DNA from: Paenibacillus sp. USDA918EY
GTDB taxonomy: Bacteria > Bacillota > Bacilli > Paenibacillales > Paenibacillaceae
Assembly: GCF_009870825.1 (NCBI RefSeq)
Contig: NZ_WTWY01000012.1
Coordinates: 118,554 to 182,553, forward strand
Direction: 5' to 3'
Length of the DNA stretch: 64,000 bases
In this document: positions 42,489-50,405 of the stretch, in pieces
Layout of the letters: each line of letters starts with the position of its first letter
Position numbering within the stretch: position 1 is the stretch's first letter
Program-made: the position numbers and the translations under genes
Notes under the pieces: generated by a model
Database searches by the model: none
What the model saw: the letters and a program-made list of their open reading frames with translations, nothing else
Told to the model about the DNA's origin: nothing

Positions 42489-43222
42489 GGCGACACGTCC
42501 TTCGGATCAAGTTTGTATCCCAGTCCTTTGATGGTAACGAGAAACCGGGGAGCCCTCGGATCGTCCTCAAGTTTTTCCCTTAGCCTGCTGATCTGAACCA
42601 TGACGGTGTTGCCGTCCTCCAAATAAGGCTCGTTCCAGACATTCTCGTAAATTTGCCGTTTCGTGAATATTCTTCCCGGCGATTCCATCAACAGCTTGAG
42701 CAGCTTATATTCCAACGGTCCGAGCGCAACCTCTTCGCCTCGTTTGTACAGCGTGCAGGCTTCGTGATCCAGCTTCAGCGGACCGCAGACCGTTGCGAGC
42801 TTCGCCCGAGCCCGGTCGCCGTCGGCCCCTCTCAGCTCATAATAACGTCGAAGCTGGGCTTTGATTCTCGCCACCACTTCGATCGGGCTGAACGGCTTGG
42901 AGATGTAATCGTCCGCTCCGATCCCAAGCCCCGTCACCTTATCCGCGTCCCCGCCTTTGGCCGACAAAATAATGACGGGGATCGTATGTTGCTCCCGAAT
43001 CCGCCCGATCAGCTGATAACCGTCCAGTTCCGGCATCATGATATCGACCACGGCCAAGTCAACCTGCTTTTGTTGAATAATCCCCCATGCCTCCCGTCCT
43101 GTTCCCGCCACGATCACGCGGCAATGCTCACGCTCAAGAAACAGTTTCAGCAGTTCCGCGATTTCCGGCTCGTCGTCCGCGACGAGAATCGTACGTTCCT
43201 CGATGTCCCTTCGTTCATGCAT
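42485..43222 (-). CDS. OmpR-family response regulator
   Basis: A response regulator of about 245 residues. The receiver domain has the acidic pair in ILVADDEPEI, phosphoacceptor D60 (counted from the chosen start) in LAVVDIMMPELDGY, and the lysine in DDYISKPFSP. The C-terminal winged helix ends with YENVWNEPYLEDGNTVMVQI and VTIKGLGYKLDP. The start is uncertain: ATG 43222 and TTG 43225 lie 14 and 11 bases after GGAGG, while an upstream in-frame ATG at 43273 has no ribosome site. It resembles VanR/YcbL-like factors. Direct repeats with 11-bp period at 43322-43360 are its likely binding sites, placed to control both itself and the divergent hydrolase. Confidence 0.92.
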   Translation of the reverse strand: MHERRDIEERTILVADDEPEIAELLKLFLEREHCRVIVAGTGREAWGIIQQKQVDLAVVDIMMPELDGYQLIGRIREQHTIPVIILSAKGGDADKVTGLGIGADDYISKPFSPIEVVARIKAQLRRYYELRGADGDRARAKLATVCGPLKLDHEACTLYKRGEEVALGPLEYKLLKLLMESPGRIFTKRQIYENVWNEPYLEDGNTVMVQISRLREKLEDDPRAPRFLVTIKGLGYKLDPKDVSP

Positions 43223-43321
43223 CAATATGATTTTTTCCTCCATTGTTTGTTTAGGCTTGGCCGCCTTGTTCATATAAAAATATACACTGTAATGATCGGT
43301 CTATGGGAAGCCATTTTTAAT

Positions 43322-43360
43322 TGTAAGGTTTATGTAAGGTTGGCTACAGATTTGCTACAG
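43322..43360. promoter_or_regulatory. Two sets of 11-bp-period direct repeats (response-regulator sites)
   Basis: TGTAAGG at 43322 and 43333, then GCTACAG at 43343 and 43354, each pair spaced by 11 bases, as expected for tandem OmpR-family dimer sites. They lie between the regulator gene and the divergent hydrolase gene, about 50-85 bases before the latter's start. Confidence 0.6.
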
Positions 43361-43405
43361 TTTCGATTGATACGCTAAGGTTACATCATAGTCAGGAGGA
43401 AAAAC

Positions 43406-44890
43406 ATGCGAATCTACGAAATGGCATTATACATTGCGAACATGGCGGTGATTCTCGGCTGTATCCTGTTTGCCCGGAAACGGGAACGACCGTTTCATGT
43501 GTATGCCTGGGCAACCGCTGTAACGACAGTTCTTAGTTTGGTTCAAATGATCACGGAAGGTTACCGGTGGCAGACGATTCCGGTCTATGCGGCAAGCTTA
43601 GTCACGGGGGTTCTGGCTCTGCGCTGCCGGCAGAAATCTCGACAGTCGAAGGCAAGAACAGATGAACAACCGGAAAAACCGCATAGACCAGCAAAAAGAA
43701 TCCGTCATGGAATCGCCGCGCTCTTGTTCCTTGTGTATGCAGGTGTATCGGTTGCGCTGCCGACGCTTCTGCCGGTATTCTCTTTCGCCGAACCGCAAGG
43801 CCCGTACTCTGTGGGAACCACCTCGCTAATATTAGAGGATCCCGACAGGGAAGAAACGGCCACGGCCGATCCTGACGATCGCAGAAAGCTCATGATTCAA
43901 ATCTGGTATCCGGCAAAAGCCGGTACCGGAACCGGTCCGACGCCCTATATTGAGCATTTGCCGGAGGTATTGGACGGCTTGCGCCAGGCAATCACCGTTC
44001 CCCCGTTCCTGTTAGGCCAGCTCAAATACGTCCACACCGATGCGATGCAAAATGCGTTGCTGTCCGGGGAACAGGAGCGTTACCCCGTGCTGTTGTTTTC
44101 CCACGGATTAACCGGCTTCCGGAACCAAAACACGTTTCAGGTCGTGGAGCTTGCCAGCCGCGGATATGTCGTGGTGGGCATCGACCATGCCTACGATGCG
44201 GCCGCCGTCGTTTTCCCGGACCATACGGCCATGTTACAGCTTGAAAATTTATCCGGCTTCGAGGCTTATAAGGATAAGAGCAACGTATGGGTCCAAGACG
44301 CCAAATTCGTGCTGGATCAATTGGAACGTTTAAACGCTGCGGACCCGAAGGGGATGTTTTCCGGCAGGCTCGATCTGGACAAGGTCGGCATGTTCGGCCA
44401 TTCCTTCGGCGGAGCCGCGGCCGCGCAAATGCTCATGGCGGATGATCGGGTCAAAGCGGCCCTGAACATGGACGGAACGTTATACGGCCAGCCTGTGCCG
44501 GAGGGTGGTTTTGGCAAACCCTATCTGCAGATGAACGCGGAGCTGAGCGTCAGCCGGAACGTCTTCGAAAAATCGCTGGATCAGGCGGTTCAAAAATCCG
44601 GCCGCAGCCGGGAGGATTACGAACAATTTTGGGACGAGTCCGCAACACGGCGCAAGCGGGCCGCCGAGGGAGAAGCGTATTCGGTCACTTTCGCCCATGC
44701 GAACCATATGAGCTTCACCGATTTTTATCTGTTCTCGCCGCTGCTTCACCCGAAAGGAGCCGAACCGAGGCAGATGCAGGCCTCCATCAACGCGCTTACC
44801 GTCGCATTTTTCGATCGGTACGTCAAGGGCAATCCTGCCGCCTCCATCAGGGAGGTTGCCGGCCGCCTTCCGGGCGTAACCATACAGTAG
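43406..44890 (+). CDS. Membrane-anchored alpha/beta hydrolase, PAF-acetylhydrolase-like
   Basis: A 494-residue protein with three or four N-terminal membrane helices (about 5-120), then an alpha/beta hydrolase domain. It has the oxyanion region LLFSHGLTGFRNQNTFQVVE, the nucleophile elbow GHSFGG, and a late His in FAHANHMSFTDFY, matching the platelet-activating-factor acetylhydrolase (type II) group. The active site should face one side of the membrane; the side cannot be told. Substrates may be short-chain lipids or esters. ATG 43406 has AGGAGG six bases upstream. It is divergent from a two-component system, and repeats at 43322-43360 suggest direct control by it. Confidence 0.85.
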   Translation: MRIYEMALYIANMAVILGCILFARKRERPFHVYAWATAVTTVLSLVQMITEGYRWQTIPVYAASLVTGVLALRCRQKSRQSKARTDEQPEKPHRPAKRIRHGIAALLFLVYAGVSVALPTLLPVFSFAEPQGPYSVGTTSLILEDPDREETATADPDDRRKLMIQIWYPAKAGTGTGPTPYIEHLPEVLDGLRQAITVPPFLLGQLKYVHTDAMQNALLSGEQERYPVLLFSHGLTGFRNQNTFQVVELASRGYVVVGIDHAYDAAAVVFPDHTAMLQLENLSGFEAYKDKSNVWVQDAKFVLDQLERLNAADPKGMFSGRLDLDKVGMFGHSFGGAAAAQMLMADDRVKAALNMDGTLYGQPVPEGGFGKPYLQMNAELSVSRNVFEKSLDQAVQKSGRSREDYEQFWDESATRRKRAAEGEAYSVTFAHANHMSFTDFYLFSPLLHPKGAEPRQMQASINALTVAFFDRYVKGNPAASIREVAGRLPGVTIQ

Positions 44891-44906
44891 CTGCTGCGAA
44901 CCAGTA

Positions 44907-44930
44907 GCCCCGGGCATCCTTGCCCGGGGC
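44907..44930. terminator. G+C-rich hairpin between convergent genes
   Basis: A perfect 10-bp stem GCCCCGGGCA/TGCCCGGGGC with loop TCCT; plus-strand TTTGG follows. It lies between the hydrolase and beta-helix protein genes. The U tract is short. Confidence 0.6.
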
Positions 44931-44948
44931 TTTGGCATAACTATAGCT

Positions 44949-46013
44949 TCACAACACCGGATCTCCGCCTTCGCCGGTCCATGTCATCTCGGCAAACGCG
45001 GAGGGATCGGCCGAAGACGCGGTTTTGGAACCCGGAGCGTACAGCCCGCCGGCAACGCCGGACATCGTATAGTCGGAATAAAGCTTGTTAGAGGTATAAC
45101 CCGTATGAATCATGGCGCCCGACATTTGGGACACGTTCACGCCTTTCAGTTCCAGGTCGCTGCCGTACGAGACCCCGTCCGAAGCCGTCATTTTATTCGC
45201 CCGAAAAGCCTGACCCGTGGACGCGTTGTTTTTGACCGTCGTGTTGATGATCTGCACGTGATTGGCGCGCATGTAGATGCCGTTGTTCCCTACCGACGAC
45301 TCAGGCACCGTGTTCTGAAAATCGATGTTTGCGCCGACCACTTTGATGTGATGCGTGCCTTCCTTGAAGTCGAAGCCGTCGTTGACCGTCCGGATGGCAT
45401 TGCAGTTCAAGAAGGTGATATACCCGCTTTCATCGGGATTCGGGCTTGTCGTCCAGTTTTGATCGGCATCTCCGACATAAAAGCCTTCGCCGAATTTGCC
45501 GCCCGTCCCCGTTCCTTGCGCCGTACTGTTCGAAATGAGCCAATATTGGCTGTTTTTGCGGATTTTGAACCCTTCCCCCTTCGTATTTTTAACGGTCACG
45601 TTCGTCACGTATCCATGCGAAGCTTCGATCAGCAGTCCTTTGTTGGATTGGGAGTTGGCGTTGATCGTCACGTTTTCCAGCTTGTAATAATTGTGTTTGA
45701 TATGAAACGCCGCATTGCCGGCCGAAGCCATAAAATTGAAGGTCGCGCCGCTGCCGGTGCCGCGGATCGTAATGTATTTGCCCGCCGACCCGCCGATAGC
45801 TGTCGCAATGGTTCCGTTCGAGACGTTGTAAACGCCCGAAACTTCGATGATATCGCCGGGGCTCGCGCTGGATAAGTAACTCCGCAAAGTCGCGACATCC
45901 CCGGCCGGAACCGATTTGGTAGCCGCATGCGCCATGCCGCCGGGATAGAAAACCAAAACAAGAGCCAAGCAAAATAGGGAAATCATGCCGAGTTTGAACG
46001 TTTTTTTAACCAT
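44949..46013 (-). CDS. Secreted parallel beta-helix protein, pectate lyase-like
   Basis: A 354-residue exported protein with a signal peptide (MISLFCLALVLVFYPGGMAH, cleavage near AHA/AT). The mature protein is a right-handed beta-helix with repeated N-x-T/V strands: YKLENVTINANSQSNKGLLI, GYVTNVTVKNTKGEGFKIRK, ITFLNCNAIRTVNDGFDFKE. The motif GEGFYVGDADQNW and the Asp-rich DGFDFKEG resemble those in polysaccharide lyase family 9 and related poly-uronide lyases. It probably cleaves an acidic plant or bacterial polysaccharide; the specific family is not certain. ATG 46013 follows GGAGG by ten bases. It is preceded by a palindrome (46136-46149) and an AraC regulator gene on the same strand. Confidence 0.83.
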   Translation of the reverse strand: MVKKTFKLGMISLFCLALVLVFYPGGMAHAATKSVPAGDVATLRSYLSSASPGDIIEVSGVYNVSNGTIATAIGGSAGKYITIRGTGSGATFNFMASAGNAAFHIKHNYYKLENVTINANSQSNKGLLIEASHGYVTNVTVKNTKGEGFKIRKNSQYWLISNSTAQGTGTGGKFGEGFYVGDADQNWTTSPNPDESGYITFLNCNAIRTVNDGFDFKEGTHHIKVVGANIDFQNTVPESSVGNNGIYMRANHVQIINTTVKNNASTGQAFRANKMTASDGVSYGSDLELKGVNVSQMSGAMIHTGYTSNKLYSDYTMSGVAGGLYAPGSKTASSADPSAFAEMTWTGEGGDPVL

Positions 46014-46135
46014 GCATTTCAAACCTCCCCGAAAAAGTGAACTGCTTCGCTTTCGGACAAGCGAGGATCTTGCCGTGTTTTCGTATCGATGATAAAAACC
46101 CACCAACCCCTTCACCTCGGAAATCCTCGCCTTCG

Positions 46136-46149
46136 TTAAAGCGCTTTAA
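46136..46149. promoter_or_regulatory. 14-bp palindrome, cre-like core
   Basis: TTAAAGCGCTTTAA is a perfect palindrome in the 176-base gap before the beta-helix gene. The core AAAGCGCTTT equals that of strong cre sites, but the flanking TG/CA are TT/AA. It may be a weak CcpA site or an operator for another dimer. Confidence 0.4.
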
Positions 46150-46189
46150 TTATAAACGAGACGGCATGCCAAAAAGCGGTGCAAAAATA

Positions 46190-47062
46190 TCACTTTTCCA
46201 TTCGGATGCGATACCGGCGAGGGGTTGCGCCATACTTGGCTTTGAACAATGCAATAAAATACGACGGATACTTGAAGCCGGCTCTTCTGCTGATTTCTTC
46301 GATCGCAAGCGACGTGTTGACCAACAGCATCCGGGCCTCATCGAGCCTTTTTTCGTTTGCATAGGCCGTGATGCTAAGGCCCATCCGTTCTTTGAACGTC
46401 TTGGACAAATGATTCGGGGAGAAATGCAAATCGGCTGCCATATCATTCAACGTAAAGGGAAGGCCGCATCGGCTGTCGATCCATTGCACAATCCTGCCGA
46501 GCAGTTCGGTAGAATCATTGGCTGCCAAAGTTTGCGGCAAAACACTTCGGGGTGGCGAATAAATCCGGCTGACGAAATATTGCAGGAGATGAAACGAAAA
46601 CAAGGTGACGGCATCGGCTCTGAGATGGGGCGAAACGATCGCCAGCGTCTCCTTTAACTGCATGAATTGTTCTTCCAAACAGGAAGCAGCCGCAGGCGAT
46701 AAATAATAAACCTGGCATGGCCGCTTTTGCTCCAAAAATGGCGCAAAGGCCGATGCAAGCTGCGGCAGCGTGCTGGAAAACCGGTCCATGACAGTGCCTT
46801 TAATTTTCAACAAAGTCCGGACATAAGCGGGAGGAACCTGCACTTTGATCCGGTGCATCTGAAACGGTTTGACGAGAATGAGCGTCGTCGGCTTCAGGGG
46901 GAAAATCTCGTTGTTGATGGCGTAGGTTCCCTCCCCTTCATGAACGTACAAGATTTCCAATCCCTCATGGGCGTGAAAATACTCGACGGGTTCCGTATAT
47001 ACGCTGCGAAATTGGAATAAGTACATGTTATCCTGCCACCGAATGGCGTTGTGAATTTTCAT
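46190..47062 (-). CDS. AraC-family transcriptional regulator with cupin-like sensor
   Basis: A 290-residue regulator. Residues about 20-120 form a cupin-like ligand domain (EYFHAHEGLEILYVHEGEGT). The C-terminal 100 residues carry the two AraC helix-turn-helix units (LNDMAADLHFSPNHLSKTFK; IEEISRRAGFKYPSYFIALF) ending FKAKYGATPRRYR. ATG 47062 is preceded by GGAGG six bases upstream; the in-frame ATG 47101 is less likely. It lies directly upstream of the beta-helix lyase-like gene on the same strand, so it probably activates that gene in response to a sugar. Confidence 0.88.
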   Translation of the reverse strand: MKIHNAIRWQDNMYLFQFRSVYTEPVEYFHAHEGLEILYVHEGEGTYAINNEIFPLKPTTLILVKPFQMHRIKVQVPPAYVRTLLKIKGTVMDRFSSTLPQLASAFAPFLEQKRPCQVYYLSPAAASCLEEQFMQLKETLAIVSPHLRADAVTLFSFHLLQYFVSRIYSPPRSVLPQTLAANDSTELLGRIVQWIDSRCGLPFTLNDMAADLHFSPNHLSKTFKERMGLSITAYANEKRLDEARMLLVNTSLAIEEISRRAGFKYPSYFIALFKAKYGATPRRYRIRMEK

Positions 47063-47211
47063 TATGCACCTCCACGACCGATCGATATCCGATATTGGCA
47101 TTTTGGTTTTGATTATACTTTCCTCCCGGCCGAATTATAACGAAGGACTCTTCTAAAAAAGCCGCGTTTTTCGTATCGCAAATCCGGGACAGGGCCAGCA
47201 AACATATGAAA

Positions 47212-47251
47212 AAATAAAAAACTGCATCCAAAAACCGGTATGGATGCAGTT
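47212..47251 (-). terminator. Terminator of the two-component operon at 47-49 kb
   Basis: Minus strand: stem AACTGCATCC/GGATGCAGTT with a 12-base loop, followed by TTTTATTTTTT. It lies about 120 bases beyond the kinase stop at 47372; no gene lies between. The gap 47063-47371 holds, besides this, only the leader of the AraC gene. Confidence 0.82.
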
Positions 47252-47371
47252 CAATATGCGTACGCTCGTCCTATAACGGGCCACTTCTTGCAAGGCGTTT
47301 ATCGATCCGGCACGGATGGTTGATCCATATGGACTGCACAATTATCGTAAACAATGAAGCCAGTCATTTTT

Positions 47372-48700
47372 TCATTCCGGATCGGCTGCAGGGACAAAGC
47401 CCGCTAGTAGCGCTCCGCCTTCCGGATGATTGCTTGCGGCAAGCTCCCCTCCATGCCTTCTGATGATCGTTCGCGAAATGGTGAGCCCTAACCCGCTTCC
47501 TCCCGTTGATCGGTTTCTCGATGTTTCGCCGCGGAATAGAGGATCAAATACCCGCTCCAGCTCCTCTGGGGTGAATCCCGTTCCGGTGTCGCGGATGGCA
47601 AACTTGATGCTGCGGCCTTCCTGATAACATTCGACCGTTATTTTTCCTTGGGCCGGCGTATGCCTTACCGCGTTATCAAGCAGATTGTTCATGGCGCGCT
47701 CCAGCAAATGCTCGTCGCCGCTTATGATACATCCGTCCGCGGCTTCAATCGAAATCGCGATCTGTTTTTGCCGCGCTTGCGGGCTCAGACTGTCGGCCGA
47801 CCTTTGTAGGATGTGGCTAAAATCGATCGGCCGATGATGCAGTTTCGTCTCCACATACTCCATTTTTGTAAACGTGAACAGATCCTCGACCAGCCGGTCC
47901 AACTGGGCCGATTTTTCCTTGCACACCGCCACGTATTTCGAAATTTTCTCCGGGGATCGCGCAATCCCTTGCTCCAACCCGTCCAAATACCCTCGCAAAG
48001 CAAACAGCGGCGTCCGTAAATCATGCGCGACGGCCGCGATGACGAAACGGCGTTCTTCTTCCAGCTCGGCCTGTTTCCGGTACGATGTCCGTAGCCCCTT
48101 CACCATCACGTCAAACCCGTCGCGGACTTCCGCGATTTCCGTAATCTTGGAAGCCGGCAGCTTTACATCCCAATCCCCCTCGGCAATTTGCCGCGCCGAA
48201 TGGCTCATGGTCTCAAGCGGCTTGAGCAGGAATCTGCGCATTTCGACCCCGATGATAAAAAACGCCAACAGAAGTCCGGCAAACGCCGCCATCATGGGCA
48301 TCGCGCTGGATTTCGGCAGGTAAAGGACGACCTTTCCGATCACCCGACCGTTCTCGAGGAGCGTATACCGTTCCGTTGAAGACAAAGCGGGGCGCTTCGG
48401 GCTCGAACGGTAGATTTCCCGATCCGCCGCGGAAGCGATCACCACATGAATCTTCGCTTGCTCAAGCCTGCCATTCAGCCGTTGCTGCCAATTCGGGTCC
48501 TTCCATTGGTCCGCGCCCGTTTCGATCTGGTGCAAAATCCCGGACAATTGCCGCTGCAAAACCTCATTTTGCGCTCTGCTTTCGGAGAAGCGGAGCGTTT
48601 TTGTCTCCATAAAGTGTCCCGCGACATAAAAAATCCACGGCAGTATAAGCAGGAGAACGAAGCAAAGCAAGGTAAACGTACGTATGCGAAGCGTCCTCAT
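47372..48700 (-). CDS. Sensor histidine kinase (HAMP, HisKA, HATPase)
   Basis: A 442-residue membrane kinase. TM1 at about 7-27 and TM2 at about 137-157 enclose an extracellular domain of about 110 residues. HAMP is MRRFLLKPLETMSHSARQIA, HisKA is FVIAAVAHDLRTPLFALRGY, and the ATPase shows LLDNAVRHTPAQGK, IRDTGTGF and GGSGLGLTISRT. ATG 48700 lies one base after the regulator stop, with GGAGG five bases upstream inside that gene's end. Its partner is the OmpR-type regulator at 48702. The signal is unknown. Confidence 0.93.
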   Translation of the reverse strand: MRTLRIRTFTLLCFVLLLILPWIFYVAGHFMETKTLRFSESRAQNEVLQRQLSGILHQIETGADQWKDPNWQQRLNGRLEQAKIHVVIASAADREIYRSSPKRPALSSTERYTLLENGRVIGKVVLYLPKSSAMPMMAAFAGLLLAFFIIGVEMRRFLLKPLETMSHSARQIAEGDWDVKLPASKITEIAEVRDGFDVMVKGLRTSYRKQAELEEERRFVIAAVAHDLRTPLFALRGYLDGLEQGIARSPEKISKYVAVCKEKSAQLDRLVEDLFTFTKMEYVETKLHHRPIDFSHILQRSADSLSPQARQKQIAISIEAADGCIISGDEHLLERAMNNLLDNAVRHTPAQGKITVECYQEGRSIKFAIRDTGTGFTPEELERVFDPLFRGETSRNRSTGGSGLGLTISRTIIRRHGGELAASNHPEGGALLAGFVPAADPE

Positions 48701-48701
48701 G

Positions 48702-49388
48702 TTAACCTCCCTCAAAGCGGTACCCTACTCCCCATACATTGACCAAATATTGCGGATGGTTCGGATCGGATTCGATTTTTTCGCGGAGACGGCTGAGATG
48801 GACCCGAATCGTATGCCGGTCGCCTACCCCGTCCCAAAATTTCTCAAGCAATTGTTCATATGAAAACACATGTCTCGGGTGCTCGGCGAATAATCGCAGC
48901 AGCTCGTATTCCCTCGGCGTAAGCACGACGGCTTTCCCATCCACGGACACTTCTCTGGCGGACAGATTGATGCGGATGCGGCCAAAATCCAGCACCCTTT
49001 CCTCCATCGGTTGCCGGGAAGCGGATCGCCGCAGGACGGCTTTCACTCTTGCGACGATCTCTCCGGGCGAAGCGGTTTTGACGATATAATCGTCGCCGCC
49101 GAGCGTCAGTCCCCGAATCTTGTCCACATCATCGCTGCGGGCGCTCAAGAAAAGGATCGGAACGTCGCTTTCCGACCGAATCCGGCGGCAGAACTCGAAT
49201 CCGTTTTCTCCCGGCATCATAATATCCAAAACTATGCAATGAACCGGGTTTTCCTTAAACATGGCCCATGCCTGAGCGGTATCGCAAGCGGTTATGACGC
49301 GAAACCGCTCGTTCTCCAAAAAATCCCTCAACAGCTCGACGATGCTAGGGTCATCATCCACAACCAGTATCGTATGGACTGCACTCAT
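48702..49388 (-). CDS. OmpR-family response regulator
   Basis: A 228-residue response regulator: acidic pair in ILVVDDDPSI, phosphoacceptor D55 in CIVLDIMMPGENGF, lysine in DDYIVKTASP, and a C-terminal winged helix (EYELLRLFAEHPRHVFSYEQ; VNVWGVGYRFEGG). ATG 49388 follows AAGGTGGG. Its promoter region is shared with the divergent DUF2306 gene. A triple TTGTGA/TTGTTT/TTGTGA repeat with 11-bp period (49454-49481) is the likely binding site. Confidence 0.93.
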   Translation of the reverse strand: MSAVHTILVVDDDPSIVELLRDFLENERFRVITACDTAQAWAMFKENPVHCIVLDIMMPGENGFEFCRRIRSESDVPILFLSARSDDVDKIRGLTLGGDDYIVKTASPGEIVARVKAVLRRSASRQPMEERVLDFGRIRINLSAREVSVDGKAVVLTPREYELLRLFAEHPRHVFSYEQLLEKFWDGVGDRHTIRVHLSRLREKIESDPNHPQYLVNVWGVGYRFEGG

Positions 49389-49453
49389 CAATATCCCACC
49401 TTTGCTGTTCTAGTTTAGCATTTTTTCCGCCGAAACCGGTGCCTTAAAACAGG

Positions 49454-49481
49454 TTGTGATCGATTGTTTATTGTTTTGTGA
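49454..49481. promoter_or_regulatory. Three direct repeats with 11-bp period (response-regulator site)
   Basis: TTGTGA (49454), TTGTTT (49465) and TTGTGA (49476) are evenly spaced by 11 bases. This spacing matches tandem binding of an OmpR-type regulator such as that encoded at 48702-49388. The site can serve both the regulator operon and the divergent gene at 49599. Confidence 0.55.
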
Positions 49482-49598
49482 CTTTTTAGCGCCTATATTT
49501 GAGATATTCGTTTGTTAAGATTCAGTATGTAAAGCAGAGCGTTTGCGGGTTTCCATCTCACAATCGTTAACACATGAAGCTATGGGGGTTTTGGAAAA

Positions 49599-50267
49599 AT
49601 GAAAAAACGGAACAAACTATATGTCCTATTGGTTTGCGTCAGCATTCTATTTATCGCTTACGCGCTGGTTAACAATTATATTATCGATCCGCGCGCCGAG
49701 GCGTTTTTAAGCCATAAAACCGGCCTGAAACGCGAACTGCATCTTCCCGCCTGGTTAAACGTGATGTACGTCCACGTTGCGTTTGCCTGCATCGCCATGG
49801 CGGCAGGGCTCGTCAATTTTTCCAACCGGATCTTTGAAAAAAGCCGCAAATTCCATCGCTTGAACGGCTATGTTTACTTAGCGTCCGTGCTGGGCGTCGT
49901 GGTCACTTCGGGATACATGGCGCCATACGCCACCGGAGGAAAAATAACGAGCATGGGGTTTAATGTGTTAAACATCATTTGGCTGCTTATTACCGCCACG
50001 GCGCTGGTCCAGATCAAAAAGAAACGGATCACCCCGCATAGAAACTGGATGATCCGCAGTTACGCCTTTTGTTTTACGAACATGTCGATCCATCTTATGA
50101 CTTTCCTGTTTTATAAGGGATTCGGCATCGCATATGCTGACAGCTACACCATCAGCTTGTACGGCACCATCGCGCTGCTGCTGCTGATCCCCTATTTTAT
50201 CATCAAAATGCTCGGTCCAGCCGCGGTTTCCAAACCAATGATACACGACCGGCCTCATCTTTCATAG
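49599..50267 (+). CDS. DUF2306 membrane protein
   Basis: A 222-residue protein with about six membrane helices. Conserved points of the DUF2306 family are HVAFACIAMAAGLVNFSNRI, KFHRLNGYVYLASVLGVVVT with its His-containing R-x-H-R-x-x-G-Y-x-Y motif, and ITPHRNWMIRSYAFCFTNMS. Paired His in helices suggest heme or metal contact, but no function is established. It is divergent from a two-component system and followed by a strong terminator, so it may be that system's target. Confidence 0.8.
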   Translation: MKKRNKLYVLLVCVSILFIAYALVNNYIIDPRAEAFLSHKTGLKRELHLPAWLNVMYVHVAFACIAMAAGLVNFSNRIFEKSRKFHRLNGYVYLASVLGVVVTSGYMAPYATGGKITSMGFNVLNIIWLLITATALVQIKKKRITPHRNWMIRSYAFCFTNMSIHLMTFLFYKGFGIAYADSYTISLYGTIALLLLIPYFIIKMLGPAAVSKPMIHDRPHLS

Positions 50268-50341
50268 ATTCAGTACATGGCTGTTTCGTTATCCAGCGAT
50301 CGGGCGGCCGAAGAAGCTTCGCGCACGATGATTTCATAAAA

Positions 50342-50379
50342 AACCTCCTGTTGCACACAACAGGAGGTTAAGCTTTTTT
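50342..50379. terminator. Strong bidirectional terminator
   Basis: A 12-bp perfect stem AACCTCCTGTTG/CAACAGGAGGTT with loop CACA. T-rich sequence follows on the plus side (AAGCTTTTTTA) and an A run precedes it. It serves the DUF2306 gene (plus) and the alkaline phosphatase gene (minus). Confidence 0.9.
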
Positions 50380-50405
50380 ATATACGAAATTACACTATAT
50401 TCATA

